Of a stretch of DNA of 28,871 bases, positions 1-7,699 are shown piece by piece. A model generated the notes under the pieces. The model was not told the DNA's origin and made no database searches. It saw only the letters and a list, made by a program, of their open reading frames with translations. Each line of letters opens with the position of its first letter. Positions within the stretch are counted from its first letter, which is position 1. The DNA is from JAJISG01 sp964347345 (GTDB lineage: Archaea; Thermoplasmatota; Thermoplasmata; RBG-16-68-12; JAJISG01): positions 1-28,871 of the forward strand of contig CAYFYB010000022.1 in assembly GCA_964347345.1 (NCBI GenBank), given 5' to 3'. Both the position numbers and the translations under genes were made by a program.

Positions 1-9
1 CCGCGACCT

Positions 10-26
10 CCGCCTTGCGAAGGCGG
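10..26. terminator. perfect 7-bp hairpin, possible terminator
   Basis: CCGCCTT and AAGGCGG form a perfect 7-bp stem around a GCG loop. It lies at the very edge, so the gene it might serve cannot be seen. It has no following T run in either direction, so a role in termination is only a guess. Confidence 0.25.
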
Positions 27-214
27 CGATCTTCCACTGATCTATGGGCCCTTGGAATCTATCATGGAGAGGGGCCCCTTAAAGCTCGCTCTCGGCAAGC
101 CGTCTTCGAATGAGCATCCGAGACTTGTCCTTCGGGGCCGCGGTAGAGCCGAGGTTTCCACGGAAATGTTACCTACATAGCACACCAATCCACGAGCAAG
201 GCATTGGCCTCGGC

Positions 215-248
215 CTTGAAACTATAGTTTTCAATCTCTGGTTTCAAG
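215..248. repeat. inverted repeat CTTGAAAC...GTTTCAAG
   Basis: Perfect 8-bp arms (215-222 and 241-248) enclose a spacer. The left arm also overlaps a separate 12-bp palindrome, AAACTATAGTTT, at 219-230. It is AT-rich compared with its surroundings and lies upstream of the MoaD-like gene, so it could be an operator or an old promoter. It occurs once only, so it is not a CRISPR array. Confidence 0.35.
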
Positions 249-340
249 ACAGGCTCCTTCCGAGGCTCATGGAAGACCTGAAGGATGGCACTGCATCCAA
301 TGGCCAAATGTTTATTGGTGACTCGCTCCTGAGGAACCCC

Positions 341-631
341 ATGCCTGAAGGGAAGGCGATGGTCCGGGTGCTTCTGCCTCGAGCCCTGCTGGAGTACTCT
401 GGCGGAGAGGACTTCGTAGACATTTCAGCCCGCACGTTGGCGGAGGCGATTACGAAGCTCGGTTCCCGGCTTCCAGGCATCCGAGAGAGGGTCCTGGATG
501 ACCAGGGTAGGGTACGGAAGTTCGTTCACGTATTCGTGAACCAGGAGTCAGTAGCGCACCTGAATCCCGAAAGTGTTCCCCTCAAGCCGGGGGACACGGT
601 TCACATCCTTCCCTCAGTGGCAGGTGGATAA
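341..631 (+). CDS. MoaD/ThiS-family ubiquitin-like protein
   Basis: This small beta-grasp protein of 96 residues ends in an exposed Gly-Gly (LPSVAGG). MoaD, ThiS and archaeal SAMP proteins use such a terminus for adenylation, sulfur transfer or conjugation. The segment VHVFVNQESVAHL followed by LKPGDTVHILPSVAGG is the typical C-terminal half of the fold. I chose the ATG at 341 because GAGG lies 6 nt upstream and the resulting length is normal for the family; the ATG at 359 is also possible. The gene is followed after one base by a BNR-propeller gene, so the two are probably cotranscribed. No E1-like or molybdopterin gene is in the window. The activating partner is therefore unknown, and whether it is a sulfur carrier or a protein modifier cannot be decided. 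Confidence 0.8.
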   Translation: MPEGKAMVRVLLPRALLEYSGGEDFVDISARTLAEAITKLGSRLPGIRERVLDDQGRVRKFVHVFVNQESVAHLNPESVPLKPGDTVHILPSVAGG

Positions 632-632
632 C

Positions 633-1736
633 ATGGCCGATGTGAGAAAGGGTGAAACTGCTGTCGTCGTGGGCACTCGCAAAGGACTCTTCATCTTCCA
701 TTCAAGGGATAGGAGGAGCTGGAGATCCCGGGGTCCCTACTTCGAAGGTCATACCATAAAGCACGCCGTCCTCGACCCTCGAGATAGTAGAACAGTCTGG
801 GCGGGAGTGACCACGGGCCACTGGGGACCCACCGTCCAGAGGTCTTTAGACTTCGGCGAAGAGTGGATTCGAGGGAAGGAAGGGCCCCACTACTCGAAGG
901 AATCGGGGCTGAGTGTGGAGCGGATCTGGCAGGTCCAGCCAGGCCTTGGGGAGGAACTCTGGGCTGGGGTGGAGCCAGCGGGATTGTTCCGCAGCGATGA
1001 CCATGGGGAGACGTGGACATCGATTGATGGACTCAACTACAGGCCCGACAGGAAGGACTGGCAGCCAGGGGCTGGCGGGCTCTGCCTGCACACCATCCTG
1101 CCATATCCAGGAGACCCAAAGCGCATGGTGGTCGGCATCTCCGCCGTTGGTGTCCTGGGAACCAATGACGGAGGTCAGTCGTGGCGCTTGATGAACGGGG
1201 AGGTCCGAGCGGACTTCCTGCCCGAGAAGGTGACGAGGGAGGACCAGCTCGGCTCCTGTGTCCACAAGATGGTCCGGGATCCCGGCGACCCTGCCTTACT
1301 GTATCAGCAGAACCACTGTGGGGTGTATAAGAGGCGAAGGGGCGAACCCTCCTGGACCGCCATCGAGAAGGGACTGCCAGCCACTTTTGGGTTCCCAATG
1401 GCTGCCCACCCTCACAATCCGGGGACGGTGTACGTCGTTCCTCTGGTGGGCGACTTCAACCGCGTGCTGCCCCAGGCCTCCATGGCGGTCTACAGGACCA
1501 GCGACGGGGGCGGAGAGTGGGGGCGGCTCTCCAAGGGGCTGCCACAGAAAGGAGCCTACTTCACGATTCTACGAGACGCAATGCGAACGGACCAGAACGA
1601 CCCAGCAGGCGTGTACGTGGGGACCAAGACTGGACAGCTTTATCACAGTCGCGACGATGGCGAGTCCTGGCAGACGATGAGTGACCTCCTGCCGCCCGTC
1701 CTCTCCGTCGACGCGGGGATTGTGGGAGGTTCCTGA
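633..1736 (+). CDS. BNR/Asp-box beta-propeller protein
   Basis: A 367-residue protein built from repeated Asp-box motifs of the S-x-D-x-G-x-x-W type: SLDFGEEW, SDDHGETW, TNDGGQSW, a degenerate SDGGGEW and SRDDGESW. This pattern defines sialidase/VPS10-like propellers. No signal peptide is visible, so it is probably cytoplasmic. The catalytic residues of true sialidases cannot be identified, so 'glycosidase' should not be assumed. The start is the ATG at 633, one base after the stop of the MoaD-like gene, with GGTGG just upstream; a longer frame from 573 would overlap that gene. The tight coupling suggests a shared function, possibly as partner or target of the ubiquitin-like protein. That is inference. 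Confidence 0.8.
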   Translation: MADVRKGETAVVVGTRKGLFIFHSRDRRSWRSRGPYFEGHTIKHAVLDPRDSRTVWAGVTTGHWGPTVQRSLDFGEEWIRGKEGPHYSKESGLSVERIWQVQPGLGEELWAGVEPAGLFRSDDHGETWTSIDGLNYRPDRKDWQPGAGGLCLHTILPYPGDPKRMVVGISAVGVLGTNDGGQSWRLMNGEVRADFLPEKVTREDQLGSCVHKMVRDPGDPALLYQQNHCGVYKRRRGEPSWTAIEKGLPATFGFPMAAHPHNPGTVYVVPLVGDFNRVLPQASMAVYRTSDGGGEWGRLSKGLPQKGAYFTILRDAMRTDQNDPAGVYVGTKTGQLYHSRDDGESWQTMSDLLPPVLSVDAGIVGGS

Positions 1737-1783
1737 TCGGCCTCTAGTCCCGTCTATTGCGTCATACAAGCCTCCAAAGCAAC

Positions 1784-1790
1784 GTTTAAA
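1784..1790 (+). promoter_or_regulatory. TATA-like element of cysS
   Basis: GTTTAAA lies about 40 nt before the cysS ATG in an otherwise GC-rich gap, consistent with an archaeal TATA box and a short leader. Confidence 0.5.
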
Positions 1791-1828
1791 TCGGCCGCAT
1801 AGCTGATGAGGGACGGGAAGTCATCCCA

Positions 1829-3052
1829 ATGGGCTTGAGGATATACAACACTAGGACGAAGCAGAAGGAGGAGTTCCAGCCTTTGGGCGAGGAGGTCCGC
1901 ATGTACATCTGCGGGCCTACTGTCTACGACTACGCTCACCTGGGCCATGCTAAGACATACGTGGTCTTTGACGTGGTCCGCCGCTACCTGGAGTCTAAGG
2001 GATGGACGACAGTTCACGTGCAGAACTTCACCGACATAGAGGACTCCATCACCAGGCGGGCCCAGGAGGAGGGTGAACCCCCCATGAAACTTGCCGAGAG
2101 GTTCATCCACGCCTTCTTGGAGGACATGGACCGGTTGAAGATCAGGAGAGCGCATCACTACCCCAGGGTTACAGAACACGTGGAAGGGATGATAGCGGTC
2201 ATACGTGAGCTCGTGGAAGAAGGCCAGGCCTACGTCGTGGACGGGGAGGTCTACTTGAAAGTCCCTGAGAACGCCCTCGGCCACCTCAGTGGTCGCTCGG
2301 TGGAAGAGATGGTGGTGCAGGAGCTTCAGGCGGACTCCAGGAGGGAGGGCCCTCTGGACTTCGCCCTCTGGAAGAGATCCAAGCCGGGGGAACTCTCCTG
2401 GCCCAGTCCCTGGGGTGATGGTCGTCCAGGATGGCACGTGGAGTGTTACGTCATGGCGACCCAGTACTTGGGGCCAACCTTCGATATCCACGGTGGAGGA
2501 ATGGACCTGATCTTTCCCCATCACGAGAGCGAAGACCTCATTTCCCGTGCCGTGGGGAAGGGGGACTTCGCCCGGTTCTGGCTCCACAATGGCTTCATGA
2601 CCATCAAGTCGAAGCGAATGTCCAAGTCTCTGGGGAACTTCGTAACCATCCGCGAGGCTCTCAAGGACTTCGACTGGGAGGTCCTCAGGTACTTCATCCT
2701 GAAGACTCACTACAGGGACACGGTGGACTACAGTGAGGAGGGCCTGAGAAGGGCGGAAAAGGAGCACTCTGAGTTGGCGGCGGCCATATTGAGGCTCAGA
2801 GAGGCGGCCGATGCTGGAGAGCCAGGAGAGATCAGGGCCCTCCTGGAGCGGGCTGACGGGGTGCGGAAGACCTTCACGGAGGCCATGGACGACGACCTTG
2901 ACACTGTCCAGGCTGTGACGGCCATCCTTGAACTCGCAAGGGCAGTGAACGCTTCTGGCGATTTGCCTGGGACGACCGCAGAGAAGCTCTTCTCCGACCT
3001 CTGCGACTACTGCCAGGTCCTGGGGCTCTGCGAGGAAGAGCTGGAGGCCTAG
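1829..3052 (+). CDS. cysS: cysteinyl-tRNA synthetase, short form
   Basis: Class I cysteine-tRNA ligase that charges tRNA-Cys in the cytoplasm. The HIGH-type motif is HLGHAKTY (residues about 37-44) and the KMSKS loop is KRMSKSLGN. The zinc ligands are present: Cys in YICGPTVYD, Cys in HVECYVMA, and His/Glu in FPHHESE. A DALR-type helical domain follows (AMDDDLDTVQAV). The protein ends at residue 407, just after that domain. Typical CysRS is about 460-480 residues and carries a further C-terminal anticodon-binding segment, often ending near a DTPxGTxW-like motif; that segment is absent. The sequence after the stop is AT-rich promoter DNA for the next gene, so a simple frameshift does not explain the shortness. 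Confidence 0.95.
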   Translation: MGLRIYNTRTKQKEEFQPLGEEVRMYICGPTVYDYAHLGHAKTYVVFDVVRRYLESKGWTTVHVQNFTDIEDSITRRAQEEGEPPMKLAERFIHAFLEDMDRLKIRRAHHYPRVTEHVEGMIAVIRELVEEGQAYVVDGEVYLKVPENALGHLSGRSVEEMVVQELQADSRREGPLDFALWKRSKPGELSWPSPWGDGRPGWHVECYVMATQYLGPTFDIHGGGMDLIFPHHESEDLISRAVGKGDFARFWLHNGFMTIKSKRMSKSLGNFVTIREALKDFDWEVLRYFILKTHYRDTVDYSEEGLRRAEKEHSELAAAILRLREAADAGEPGEIRALLERADGVRKTFTEAMDDDLDTVQAVTAILELARAVNASGDLPGTTAEKLFSDLCDYCQVLGLCEEELEA

Positions 3053-3067
3053 GTTACGTCGATAACC

Positions 3068-3075
3068 TTTTAATA
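3068..3075 (+). promoter_or_regulatory. TATA-like element of the S6e/aIF2 gamma unit
   Basis: TTTTAATA is about 30 nt before the S6e ATG, the expected spacing for a TATA box driving a nearly leaderless transcript. Confidence 0.55.
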
Positions 3076-3102
3076 GCCACTCTCATAGAGCGATTGTTAG
3101 CC

Positions 3103-3498
3103 ATGGCGGAGTTCAGAGCTGTAATCAACGACCCCAAGACGGGGAGGTCCTACACTAGAGAGGTCAAGGGCCACTACGCAGGAGCCCTGATAGGCAAGAG
3201 AATAGGCGAGGAGGTGGACGGCATCTTCTTCGACCTGCCCGGATACAAGCTCCTCTTTACCGGCGGCTCCGATAAGGACGGTTTCCCCATGAGGGGAGAC
3301 CTGCCCGGCCCCAGGAGGAAGAGGGTCCTGGTGGCGGGGGGCACCGGCTTCAAGCCCGTAAGGCAGGGTTTGCGGCGGCGGAAGACCCTTAGGGGGAACG
3401 CCGTCAGCCCCGACACGGTACAACTCAACCTCAGAATCATCACATACGGTCCGAAGTCCATACAGGATGCCTTCAAGGAGAAGGTGGCGACCAAGTGA
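3103..3498 (+). CDS. rps6e: 30S ribosomal protein S6e
   Basis: Small-subunit protein found in archaea and eukaryotes only, 131 residues. Recognisable segments are FRAVINDPKTGRSY at the start, then LPGYKLLFTGGSDKDGFPMR and the basic stretch RKRVLVAGGTGFKPVRQG. The start is taken at ATG 3103 (MAEFRAVIND); an in-frame upstream start at 3094 would add only MLA. The stop overlaps the GTG of the aIF2 gamma gene in a GTGA quartet, so the two are translationally coupled. This pairing is common in euryarchaea and ties ribosome assembly to initiation factor supply. Confidence 0.95.
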   Translation: MAEFRAVINDPKTGRSYTREVKGHYAGALIGKRIGEEVDGIFFDLPGYKLLFTGGSDKDGFPMRGDLPGPRRKRVLVAGGTGFKPVRQGLRRRKTLRGNAVSPDTVQLNLRIITYGPKSIQDAFKEKVATK

Positions 3499-4727
3499 AG
3501 GTTCCGGAGCAACCGAAGGCAAACATCGGCCTCGTGGGCCACGTAGACCACGGGAAGACCACCCTGGCAAAGATGCTCACTGGAGAGTACACCGACAGAC
3601 ACAGTGAGGAGATCAAGAGGGGCATATCTATCCGCCTGGGCTATGCCGACACGGCTTTCTACAAGTGTCCCAACTGCGAGGAGCCCCAGGCGTACAGCAC
3701 CTCCCCGGACTGCCCCATCTGTGGCACCCAGGGGGAGTTCCTTAGGGCCGTAAGCTTCGTGGACTCTCCTGGCCACGAGACCCTGATGGCTACGATGCTC
3801 TCGGGTGCTGCGTTGATGGACGGGGCCCTATTGTTGATCGCCGCCAACGAGCGCTGTCCCCAGCCCCAGACAAAGGAGCACCTCATGGGCCTCACCATTA
3901 TCGGCGTCGAGAAGATTGTCGTCGTTCAGAACAAGATCGACCTAGTGGATGAAAAGGAGGCCCGGAAGAACCACAAGGAGATCCAAGACTTTCTGAAGGG
4001 GACGGTGGCGGAGAACGCGCCCATCGTTCCCATCTCGGCCCATCACAATATCAACGTGGATTACCTGATCATGGAGATTGAGAGGAACATACCCACAAGG
4101 AAGTTCGAGGAGGGAAGGCCGCCGAGGATGCACGTGGCCCGCTCTTTCGACGTGAACACGCCTGGGACGGGCCCGGACAGGCTTGTGGGCGGCGTTATCG
4201 GCGGTAGCCTCCTCCAGGGCCACCTTCAGGTGGGTGACGAGATCGAGGTGAAGCCGGGTCGTCAGTTGGAACTCTCCGGCAAGAGCCAGTGGGAGGACAT
4301 CACCACAGAGGTGGTCTCTCTGAGGGCCGGTGGAATGCCTCGGGAGAAGGTGAGACCTGGTGGTCTCATAGCTATAGGGACGAAGCTGGACCCCGCCATG
4401 ACGAAGTCCGATGCCATGCTGGGCCGGGTGGCCGGGGCTCCTGGAACACTCCCCTCAGTGGTTGACAAACTCACGGTAGAGACCCAGCTGCTGGAGAGGG
4501 TGGTGGGCACCGAAGAGGAGCTCAAGGTGGAGGATATCAGGACAAACGAGCCCCTCATGTTGAGCGTAGGCACGTCAACTACGGTGGGCATCGTCACCTC
4601 CGCTAGGGAGAACATGGCCGACCTGACCCTCAAGATACCGGTGGCGGTGGAGCCAGGTCAGAGGGCCGCCCTCAGCAGAAGGATTGGTGGCCGCTGGAGG
4701 CTCATCGGTTACGGCGTAGTTAAGTAG
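3495..4727 (+). CDS. eif2g: translation initiation factor aIF2 subunit gamma
   Basis: GTPase subunit of the aIF2 heterotrimer that delivers initiator Met-tRNA to the small subunit. Of its 410 residues, the G1 motif is GHVDHGKTT (about 14-22), the G3 is DSPGHE and the G4 is NKIDL. The zinc knuckle CPNC...CPIC (about 56-76) is characteristic of the gamma subunit and separates it from EF-Tu and SelB. The C-terminal domains II and III are complete. It starts with GTG at 3495, overlapping the S6e stop by 4 nt. The alpha and beta subunits are not in the window. Confidence 0.97.
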   Translation: MKVPEQPKANIGLVGHVDHGKTTLAKMLTGEYTDRHSEEIKRGISIRLGYADTAFYKCPNCEEPQAYSTSPDCPICGTQGEFLRAVSFVDSPGHETLMATMLSGAALMDGALLLIAANERCPQPQTKEHLMGLTIIGVEKIVVVQNKIDLVDEKEARKNHKEIQDFLKGTVAENAPIVPISAHHNINVDYLIMEIERNIPTRKFEEGRPPRMHVARSFDVNTPGTGPDRLVGGVIGGSLLQGHLQVGDEIEVKPGRQLELSGKSQWEDITTEVVSLRAGGMPREKVRPGGLIAIGTKLDPAMTKSDAMLGRVAGAPGTLPSVVDKLTVETQLLERVVGTEEELKVEDIRTNEPLMLSVGTSTTVGIVTSARENMADLTLKIPVAVEPGQRAALSRRIGGRWRLIGYGVVK

Positions 4728-4740
4728 CCTCGATATGCAC

Positions 4741-4747
4741 AAATAAT
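4741..4747 (+). promoter_or_regulatory. TATA-like element of pelA
   Basis: AAATAAT lies 21-27 nt before the pelA GTG start in the 40-nt gap after the aIF2 gamma gene, consistent with its own leaderless promoter. Confidence 0.45.
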
Positions 4748-4767
4748 CCCCTCCCCTTTGTCGAGCC

Positions 4768-5802
4768 GTGAAGGTTCTCCGGCGGGACATGAAGGCGGGC
4801 TCCATCAAGCTTCTTCCTCAGAGCTTGGATGATCTGTGGCACCTCTACAACCTTGTCCAACCCGGTGACATGGTGAAGGCCACCACCTTCCGGAGGGAGG
4901 AGAGGAGGACCGACAAGATACGGCCGGAGAGGGGCGAGAAGGTCCGCGTCAAGTTGGGCCTTCGGGTCGAGAAGGTGGAGTTCCACGATTTCTCTGACAG
5001 GATCAGGATTCACGGGGTAATCGAGGAGGGGGCCATGGACCTGGGTTCCCATCACACCCTCAACGTGGAGCCGGGGACCCCCGTTGAGTTGGTCAAAGAG
5101 TGGCGACCGCCCCAGCTAAGAAGGATCGAGGAGGCGGTAAAGGCCACCACCGAGCCTATAGTCACCCTGGTCTCCATGGACGACGAGGCTGCCCTTGTGG
5201 CTCAGATGCACCAATACGGCATACGGGAGGTGGCTGAGGTCAGGGCTGAAGGCGGCGGGAAGCTATACGACAGCGAGCCCTCCAGGGAGGAGTTCTTCTC
5301 TCAGGTCCTGGGCAAGCTCCAGCAGCTCGACCTTTCCCCCGGCCTCGTCATCCTGGGTCCCGGGTTCATGCGGGAAAAGTTTCTCCAGTATGGCAGGGAG
5401 AGGGCGTCCCAGTCTTTCCAAGGAGCCTACACCTTCGGCACGGGACATGCCGGTATGACCGGTATCCAGGAAGCCCTCAAGGGGGGGCTAGCGGCGAAGA
5501 TCCTCCAGGATTCCAGAGTCGGGATGGAGACCCGGCTCGTGGAGAGGGTCCTAGAGGAGATAGCCAAGGAGGGCCTCTACGCCTACGGTCCTGAGGATGT
5601 CGGCATGGCTCTGGAAGCGGGTGCGGTGGAAACCCTCTTGGTGACTGATGAGATGAGCCGATCCCGGGAAACAGAGGAGCTTATGCGAAAAGCGGAGGAG
5701 AGGAGGGGTAAGGTCGTGGTCGTGAGCACCCACCATGATGCCGGAAGAAAACTGCGGGCTCTTGGAGGCGTTGGCGCATTGCTCCGCTTCCCAATCCGCT
5801 AG
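4768..5802 (+). CDS. pelA: mRNA surveillance protein Pelota (Dom34)
   Basis: Ribosome-rescue factor, paralogous to aRF1, that enters the A site of stalled ribosomes and recruits ABCE1 for splitting. The 344-residue length is normal. The N-terminal Sm-like domain opens MKVLRRDMKAGSIKLLPQS and includes the segment LWHLYNLVQPGD. The central eRF1-like domain 2 has no GGQ motif, as expected for Pelota. The C-terminal domain contains LLVTDEMS. The start is GTG at 4768. Its stop overlaps the end of the convergent DUF99 gene by 4 nt (5799-5802). Confidence 0.95.
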   Translation: MKVLRRDMKAGSIKLLPQSLDDLWHLYNLVQPGDMVKATTFRREERRTDKIRPERGEKVRVKLGLRVEKVEFHDFSDRIRIHGVIEEGAMDLGSHHTLNVEPGTPVELVKEWRPPQLRRIEEAVKATTEPIVTLVSMDDEAALVAQMHQYGIREVAEVRAEGGGKLYDSEPSREEFFSQVLGKLQQLDLSPGLVILGPGFMREKFLQYGRERASQSFQGAYTFGTGHAGMTGIQEALKGGLAAKILQDSRVGMETRLVERVLEEIAKEGLYAYGPEDVGMALEAGAVETLLVTDEMSRSRETEELMRKAEERRGKVVVVSTHHDAGRKLRALGGVGALLRFPIR

Positions 5803-6374
5803 GACGATCCCTTGGACTCCCCCGCCTTCAAAGCCGTCGCTATCAGGTGGGCTATTCTCAACGGTTCCGGTAGGGCACCCCTCACGGTGCTCTTCCGTAG
5901 GAGAACCTTGGCGTCGTGGAGGGGAATGCCCACAGCATGGACATACAGGGGCTTGTGGGGCGTCTCCACTCGCTCGAGGGTGGACCTCTCGATAGTTTTC
6001 AGTCTACCTCGCCAGTCGCTGAACTTGGCCTTAAGGGCCACCTTTATCGCTTCCATGTCCGGTTCCTTTCTGGTCACCGTGACGATGGGGATTGACACCC
6101 GCTCGTGCAGCTCCTCTATGTCCATGACGTTGAAGCCCCCGAAGGCGACACCGTCGATCATGATAAGGGCTAGACCCTCTCGAAAGCGAGAGTTCCGGAC
6201 CATCTCGGCCACTCTCATCGTGGCATCATCCCCGTCCACATGGACCTCTGAAACCATGATGCCCTCGACGTAGGACGGAAGCCTCACAACGACGCCAACA
6301 ATCTCCACCATCACGTCCTCGAAGGTGAAAGGTGCGTCATCGATGCCAAGAACCCTGACTTGTGGCTTCATCAT
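5799..6374 (-). CDS. DUF99 (UPF0215) family protein
   Basis: Archaeal DUF99 protein of 191 residues, a family related in sequence to endonuclease V and sometimes labelled 'endonuclease dU'. Family hallmarks are the N-terminal VRVLGIDDAPF and the segment DGVAFGGFNVMDIEEL, followed by SIPIVTVTRKEPD and the C-terminal helix EPLRIAHLIATAL. The start is taken at ATG 6374, which overlaps the Pth2 stop in an ATGA quartet; the ATG immediately after it (6371) is equally possible. It is the last gene of a leftward unit. A nucleic-acid role is likely from the family, but its substrate is not established from sequence. Confidence 0.85.
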   Translation of the reverse strand: MMKPQVRVLGIDDAPFTFEDVMVEIVGVVVRLPSYVEGIMVSEVHVDGDDATMRVAEMVRNSRFREGLALIMIDGVAFGGFNVMDIEELHERVSIPIVTVTRKEPDMEAIKVALKAKFSDWRGRLKTIERSTLERVETPHKPLYVHAVGIPLHDAKVLLRKSTVRGALPEPLRIAHLIATALKAGESKGSS

Positions 6375-6727
6375 ACCAGCCTCAGTTGACCCGTCACCCG
6401 GTCCACGAGTTCCTCGGGCCCAGGTCCCACACCCAAACATGTCGTGGTCCCCGGTGGCACCTCTGTGAGTCCAGCATCGGATACCAGTTCAGCCGTCAGC
6501 CCTAGGGACCTAGCCCTTGCCATGAGCTCGTTCAACTCCTCCAAACCGGCAGCCCTGAGGACAACCTTTCTCTGCCCTTCCTCCAGCCACGCGTTGAACC
6601 AATTGACTTTGCCCCGTCTCGCCTTCAGAGCGCATGACACGGCTGCATGGGCAACCTGGACAGCCATCTTGCCCCTTGAGAGTTCCAGGTCGTCCCTGAC
6701 CACCACGGCCAGTTTGAATTCCTTCAC
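6371..6727 (-). CDS. pth2: peptidyl-tRNA hydrolase, archaeal type (Pth2)
   Basis: Cleaves the ester bond of peptidyl-tRNA released from stalled ribosomes. The 118-residue protein is typical of Pth2: MKEFKLAVVVRDDLELSRGK at the start, the active-site region GKMAVQVAHAAVSCALKA, and the C-terminal TTCLGVGPGPEELVDRVTG. I chose GTG 6727 because it overlaps the stop of the upstream membrane-protein gene in a GTGA quartet and gives the family-typical N terminus; TTG 6730 is the alternative. Its coupling to DUF99 and its proximity to pelA fit a translation-quality theme. Confidence 0.95.
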   Translation of the reverse strand: MKEFKLAVVVRDDLELSRGKMAVQVAHAAVSCALKARRGKVNWFNAWLEEGQRKVVLRAAGLEELNELMARARSLGLTAELVSDAGLTEVPPGTTTCLGVGPGPEELVDRVTGQLRLV

Positions 6728-7242
6728 CAAATCTCTTTTGCCTCCTCCTCTAGCCTTCTTTTCTCAGCCTCGAGTTCCACAACCAATCTCTCTAGGTCGT
6801 GCCTTTCCTGCACTCCTTCAGAGTCCTTCAGTCTCCTCCTGGCCTCCTCCAATCGGGCTGAAACATCTGCCAGACGGTCGAAGAGTTCAACCCCCTTCCT
6901 TCCCTCCACTGAAGGTTCATCCCGAGGTGGGATTGGCCTTCCCAGGAGCCATGGGTAGGCACCGCGAAGCAGTCCTCCAAGGAAGAGGAGAAGGGTGATG
7001 GTGCCCAAACCTGGCCAGAGATACTCCGGCCTGAAGAGCACCTGTTCCGATCCCTTGACAGCAATTACTAGAACGCTCCCGTAGATTACGGTTATGGACA
7101 CACTCATCAGGACCGCCAGAAAAGCCCTGTACAGATAGTCGAGATCGCCTCCGAGGCTCCCCTTCTCAGGGAAGAGGAGATTCACCAGGAAGAATCCTGG
7201 AAGGAAGAAGGTCAGAACCAGGAAGGCAAGTTCGAGGGCCAC
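6724..7242 (-). CDS. DUF1616-like membrane protein with C-terminal coiled coil
   Basis: A 172-residue protein in two parts. Residues 1 to about 95 hold three hydrophobic segments and begin FFLPGFFLVNLLFPEKG...DYLYRAFLAVLMSVSI, which resembles the LPGY...LFP...ERxALSxGLS start of DUF1616 membrane proteins. Residues about 120-172 are highly charged heptad-like helix (RLADVSARLEEARRRL, VVELEAEKRRLEEEAKEIW) on the cytoplasmic side. The start is GTG 7242, with no clear SD. It overlaps pth2 by 4 nt. A membrane tether or scaffold is possible, but function is unknown. The DUF1616 link is from memory and moderate. Confidence 0.65.
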   Translation of the reverse strand: MALELAFLVLTFFLPGFFLVNLLFPEKGSLGGDLDYLYRAFLAVLMSVSITVIYGSVLVIAVKGSEQVLFRPEYLWPGLGTITLLLFLGGLLRGAYPWLLGRPIPPRDEPSVEGRKGVELFDRLADVSARLEEARRRLKDSEGVQERHDLERLVVELEAEKRRLEEEAKEIW

Positions 7243-7281
7243 GGTGAGCCAAACGGGCCAGGGGATATCTACATTTCGAGT

Positions 7282-7548
7282 TCAGTCGGGTTCGTCCCCT
7301 TTCAACCATCCCAGATGTACCCTTCCGGAGCGACTCATCTCTCGCACTAGCTTTTCCCTGAACCTTCCGAGACCGGGATAGTGACCGCTCCCCTGTGGAA
7401 TCGTATCGAGGCATTGCAGGGCCTCACCATACAGGCCCAAGCGGGCGAAAACTGCAGCCTTCGCGAAGAGGGCGTCCGGGTCTGTGGGATCATGTCTGAG
7501 TCGAACCTCACATAGCCTCATGATCTTACAGGTGTCTCGGTCCGGCAT
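7282..7548 (-). CDS. small TPR-like protein
   Basis: An 88-residue soluble protein. DPDALFAKAAVFARLGLYGE followed by ALQCLDTIP matches one tetratricopeptide repeat, with flanking helices before and after. One and a half repeats are few for a stand-alone scaffold, so it probably binds a partner. It is the first gene of the leftward unit. ATG 7548 is used; an in-frame GTG at 7560 would add four residues. A TATA-like TTTTTATTG (minus strand, near 7590) lies about 30-40 nt upstream. It may be a genuine lineage-specific gene. Confidence 0.6.
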   Translation of the reverse strand: MPDRDTCKIMRLCEVRLRHDPTDPDALFAKAAVFARLGLYGEALQCLDTIPQGSGHYPGLGRFREKLVREMSRSGRVHLGWLKGDEPD

Positions 7549-7699
7549 GCTCCAGGCCACCTTTCTTCAAGGGGCGGAGGGATACAATAAAAACTGTCCG
7601 ACTCAGAATTCACCAGTGATTACCAGCTCTGGGCATACTATCCGGTCGCCGATTGAGCCTCAACGCAACCTCTTTATGCACTCCTCGGGATGAACGGGC

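Larger units (their letters stand above)
1..340. other. gene-poor left edge, no recognisable gene
   Basis: No reading frame here looks like a known protein. The frame of the MoaD-like gene stays open upstream to position 110, but that extension has no family resemblance and would make the protein about twice the normal MoaD length, so I treat it as non-coding. The stretch holds a short perfect hairpin (10-26), an inverted repeat (215-248) and a TATA-like TTTATT near 310, about 30 nt before the chosen start at 341. Confidence 0.5.

Noticed and set aside
215..248. CRISPR repeat-like ends (GTTTCAAG/CTTGAAAC)
   Set aside because: Only one pair of arms exists, with no repeat-spacer periodicity and no cas genes in the window.
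110..340. N-terminal extension of the MoaD-like frame from ATG 110
   Set aside because: The extra 77 residues have no family resemblance and would double the protein; ATG 341 has a Shine-Dalgarno-like GAGG, a TATA-like element about 30 nt upstream and the normal MoaD length.
573..632. Upstream start (573) for the BNR propeller gene
   Set aside because: It would overlap the end of the MoaD-like gene with unlikely sequence; ATG 633 directly after that stop is better.
1754..2767. Long leftward open frame (337 codons) antisense to cysS
   Set aside because: It lies entirely opposite a certain cysS gene, resembles no protein family, and is best explained as a shadow of GC-rich codon use.
1829..3052. 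MshC-like cysteine ligase instead of CysRS, because of the short length
   Set aside because: The KMSKS loop, zinc ligands and DALR-type domain match CysRS, and mycothiol synthesis is an actinobacterial pathway.
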